From NCBI GenBank assembly GCA_019915015.1, contig JAHBBC010000053.1:48196-112195 (forward strand): a stretch of DNA of 64,000 nt. Reading direction: 5' to 3'. The DNA is from Auriscalpium vulgare (taxonomy: Eukaryota > Basidiomycota > Agaricomycetes > Russulales > Auriscalpiaceae). A program made the position numbers and the translations under genes. A model generated the notes under the pieces. That model worked only from the letters and a program-made list of their open reading frames with translations, did not search any database and was not told the DNA's origin. Shown one piece after another: positions 63,519 through 64,000 of this stretch (within the stretch, counting starts at the first letter, position 1; every line of letters begins with the position of its first letter).

Positions 63519-63800
63519 CTGGATCGACGACGTAGGCGTGGGGACAGTGCGCCGAGACTGGGCGCCGCACAGACCAGGCGGGGGCTCGACGACAACACAC
63601 GAACGCGCGGGGTCGGATCGACGACGTAGGCGTGGGGAGAGCGCGCCGAGACTGGGCGCCGCACAGACTTGGCGGGCGCGCACAGTCCTGGCGGGCTGGG
63701 CGACGACGACCGACGCACCCGCGCGACGACATAGGCGTGGGGACAGCGCGCCGAGACTGGGCGCCGCACAGACTTGGCGGGCGCGCACAGTCCTGGCGGG
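63519..63800. repeat. Tandem repeat, about 100-nt unit, three copies
   Basis: GTAGGCGTGGGGA, then GCGCCGAGACTGGGCGCCGC, then ACAGACTTGGCGGGCGCGCA, recurs near 63532, 63630 and 63735. Confidence 0.85.
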
Positions 63801-64000
63801 CGCGCGGCCGGGGCGAACACCAGCAGGGGTCTGGTGGAAGCCGCCTGGTCATGGCGGGATCCCCTCACAGCGCACGGGCTCGAGCTGCTCCAGCATTGCT
63901 GGGCGCGCTGGGTCCGCGCGGTACGGGCGGGGTCCGCGCCATGACCCGGCGGGCTGCACATACCAGCCCCGCCCGGTCTGGCACGCTACTGAAGTCCCTC
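63801..64000. other. Window edge, no gene recognised
   Basis: GC-rich; short frames only. Confidence 0.4.

Noticed and set aside
63531..63760. CRISPR-like array
   Set aside because: The roughly 100-nt units are contiguous near-identical tandem repeats without unique spacers, and the genome is eukaryotic.

Overview
The window reads as a repeat-rich stretch of a filamentous basidiomycete (Agaricomycete-type) nuclear genome. The coding parts have many short introns of about 48-70 nt with GTNNGT/YAG borders. The gene families present (hAT, KDZ, MULE-like, APE-type LINE, Ty1/copia) are typical transposon cargo of mushroom-forming fungi. I see no rRNA, CRISPR, bacterial operon or ordinary housekeeping gene. 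Almost everything is mobile-element DNA or genes travelling with it.

Left part (1-34.8 kb, moderate GC, many AT-rich elements): decayed minus-strand remnants of two transposon-type genes (1.6-3.2 kb and 5.0-6.4 kb, the second MULE-like) flank an LTR-like repeat (3.2-5.0 kb). A 2.28-kb almost perfect palindromic element lies at 7.08-9.36 kb. Two hAT transposase genes lie on the minus strand: hAT-B (10.9-14.25 kb) and hAT-A (14.5-28.2 kb). hAT-A is split by a 10.4-kb LINE with a perfect 14-nt target duplication. The LINE in turn carries a 1.38-kb AT-rich insertion in its ORF1. A Ty1/copia element (5' LTR 28204-28687) abuts the 5' part of hAT-A. Its reverse-transcriptase region is interrupted by a second, 2.56-kb member of the same AT-rich family, and it has no 3' LTR.

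Right part (34.8-64 kb, visibly GC-rich): the copia RT runs in frame into the C-terminal half of a TET/JBP-like 2-oxoglutarate/Fe(II) dioxygenase (to 35117). A set of intron-bearing genes follows: F on minus, then A, B, C, D and an apparently intact KDZ-family transposase on plus, then a small gene G on minus. A roughly 20-nt motif (CGCGYTTMTCAGRCGYGCG) recurs about 13 times upstream of F, A, D and the KDZ gene, always in the same orientation relative to the gene. This suggests that the block is one large KDZ-type mobile unit with cargo.

A young 8.9-kb LTR element (37581-46506) is inserted between F and A. Its two 849-bp LTRs match everywhere I compared them. It has an intact Gag but no pol. 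In antisense orientation it carries three intact intron-containing genes of unknown function, two of them paralogues. This Gag-plus-antisense-gene element is the strongest candidate for an undescribed system in the window.
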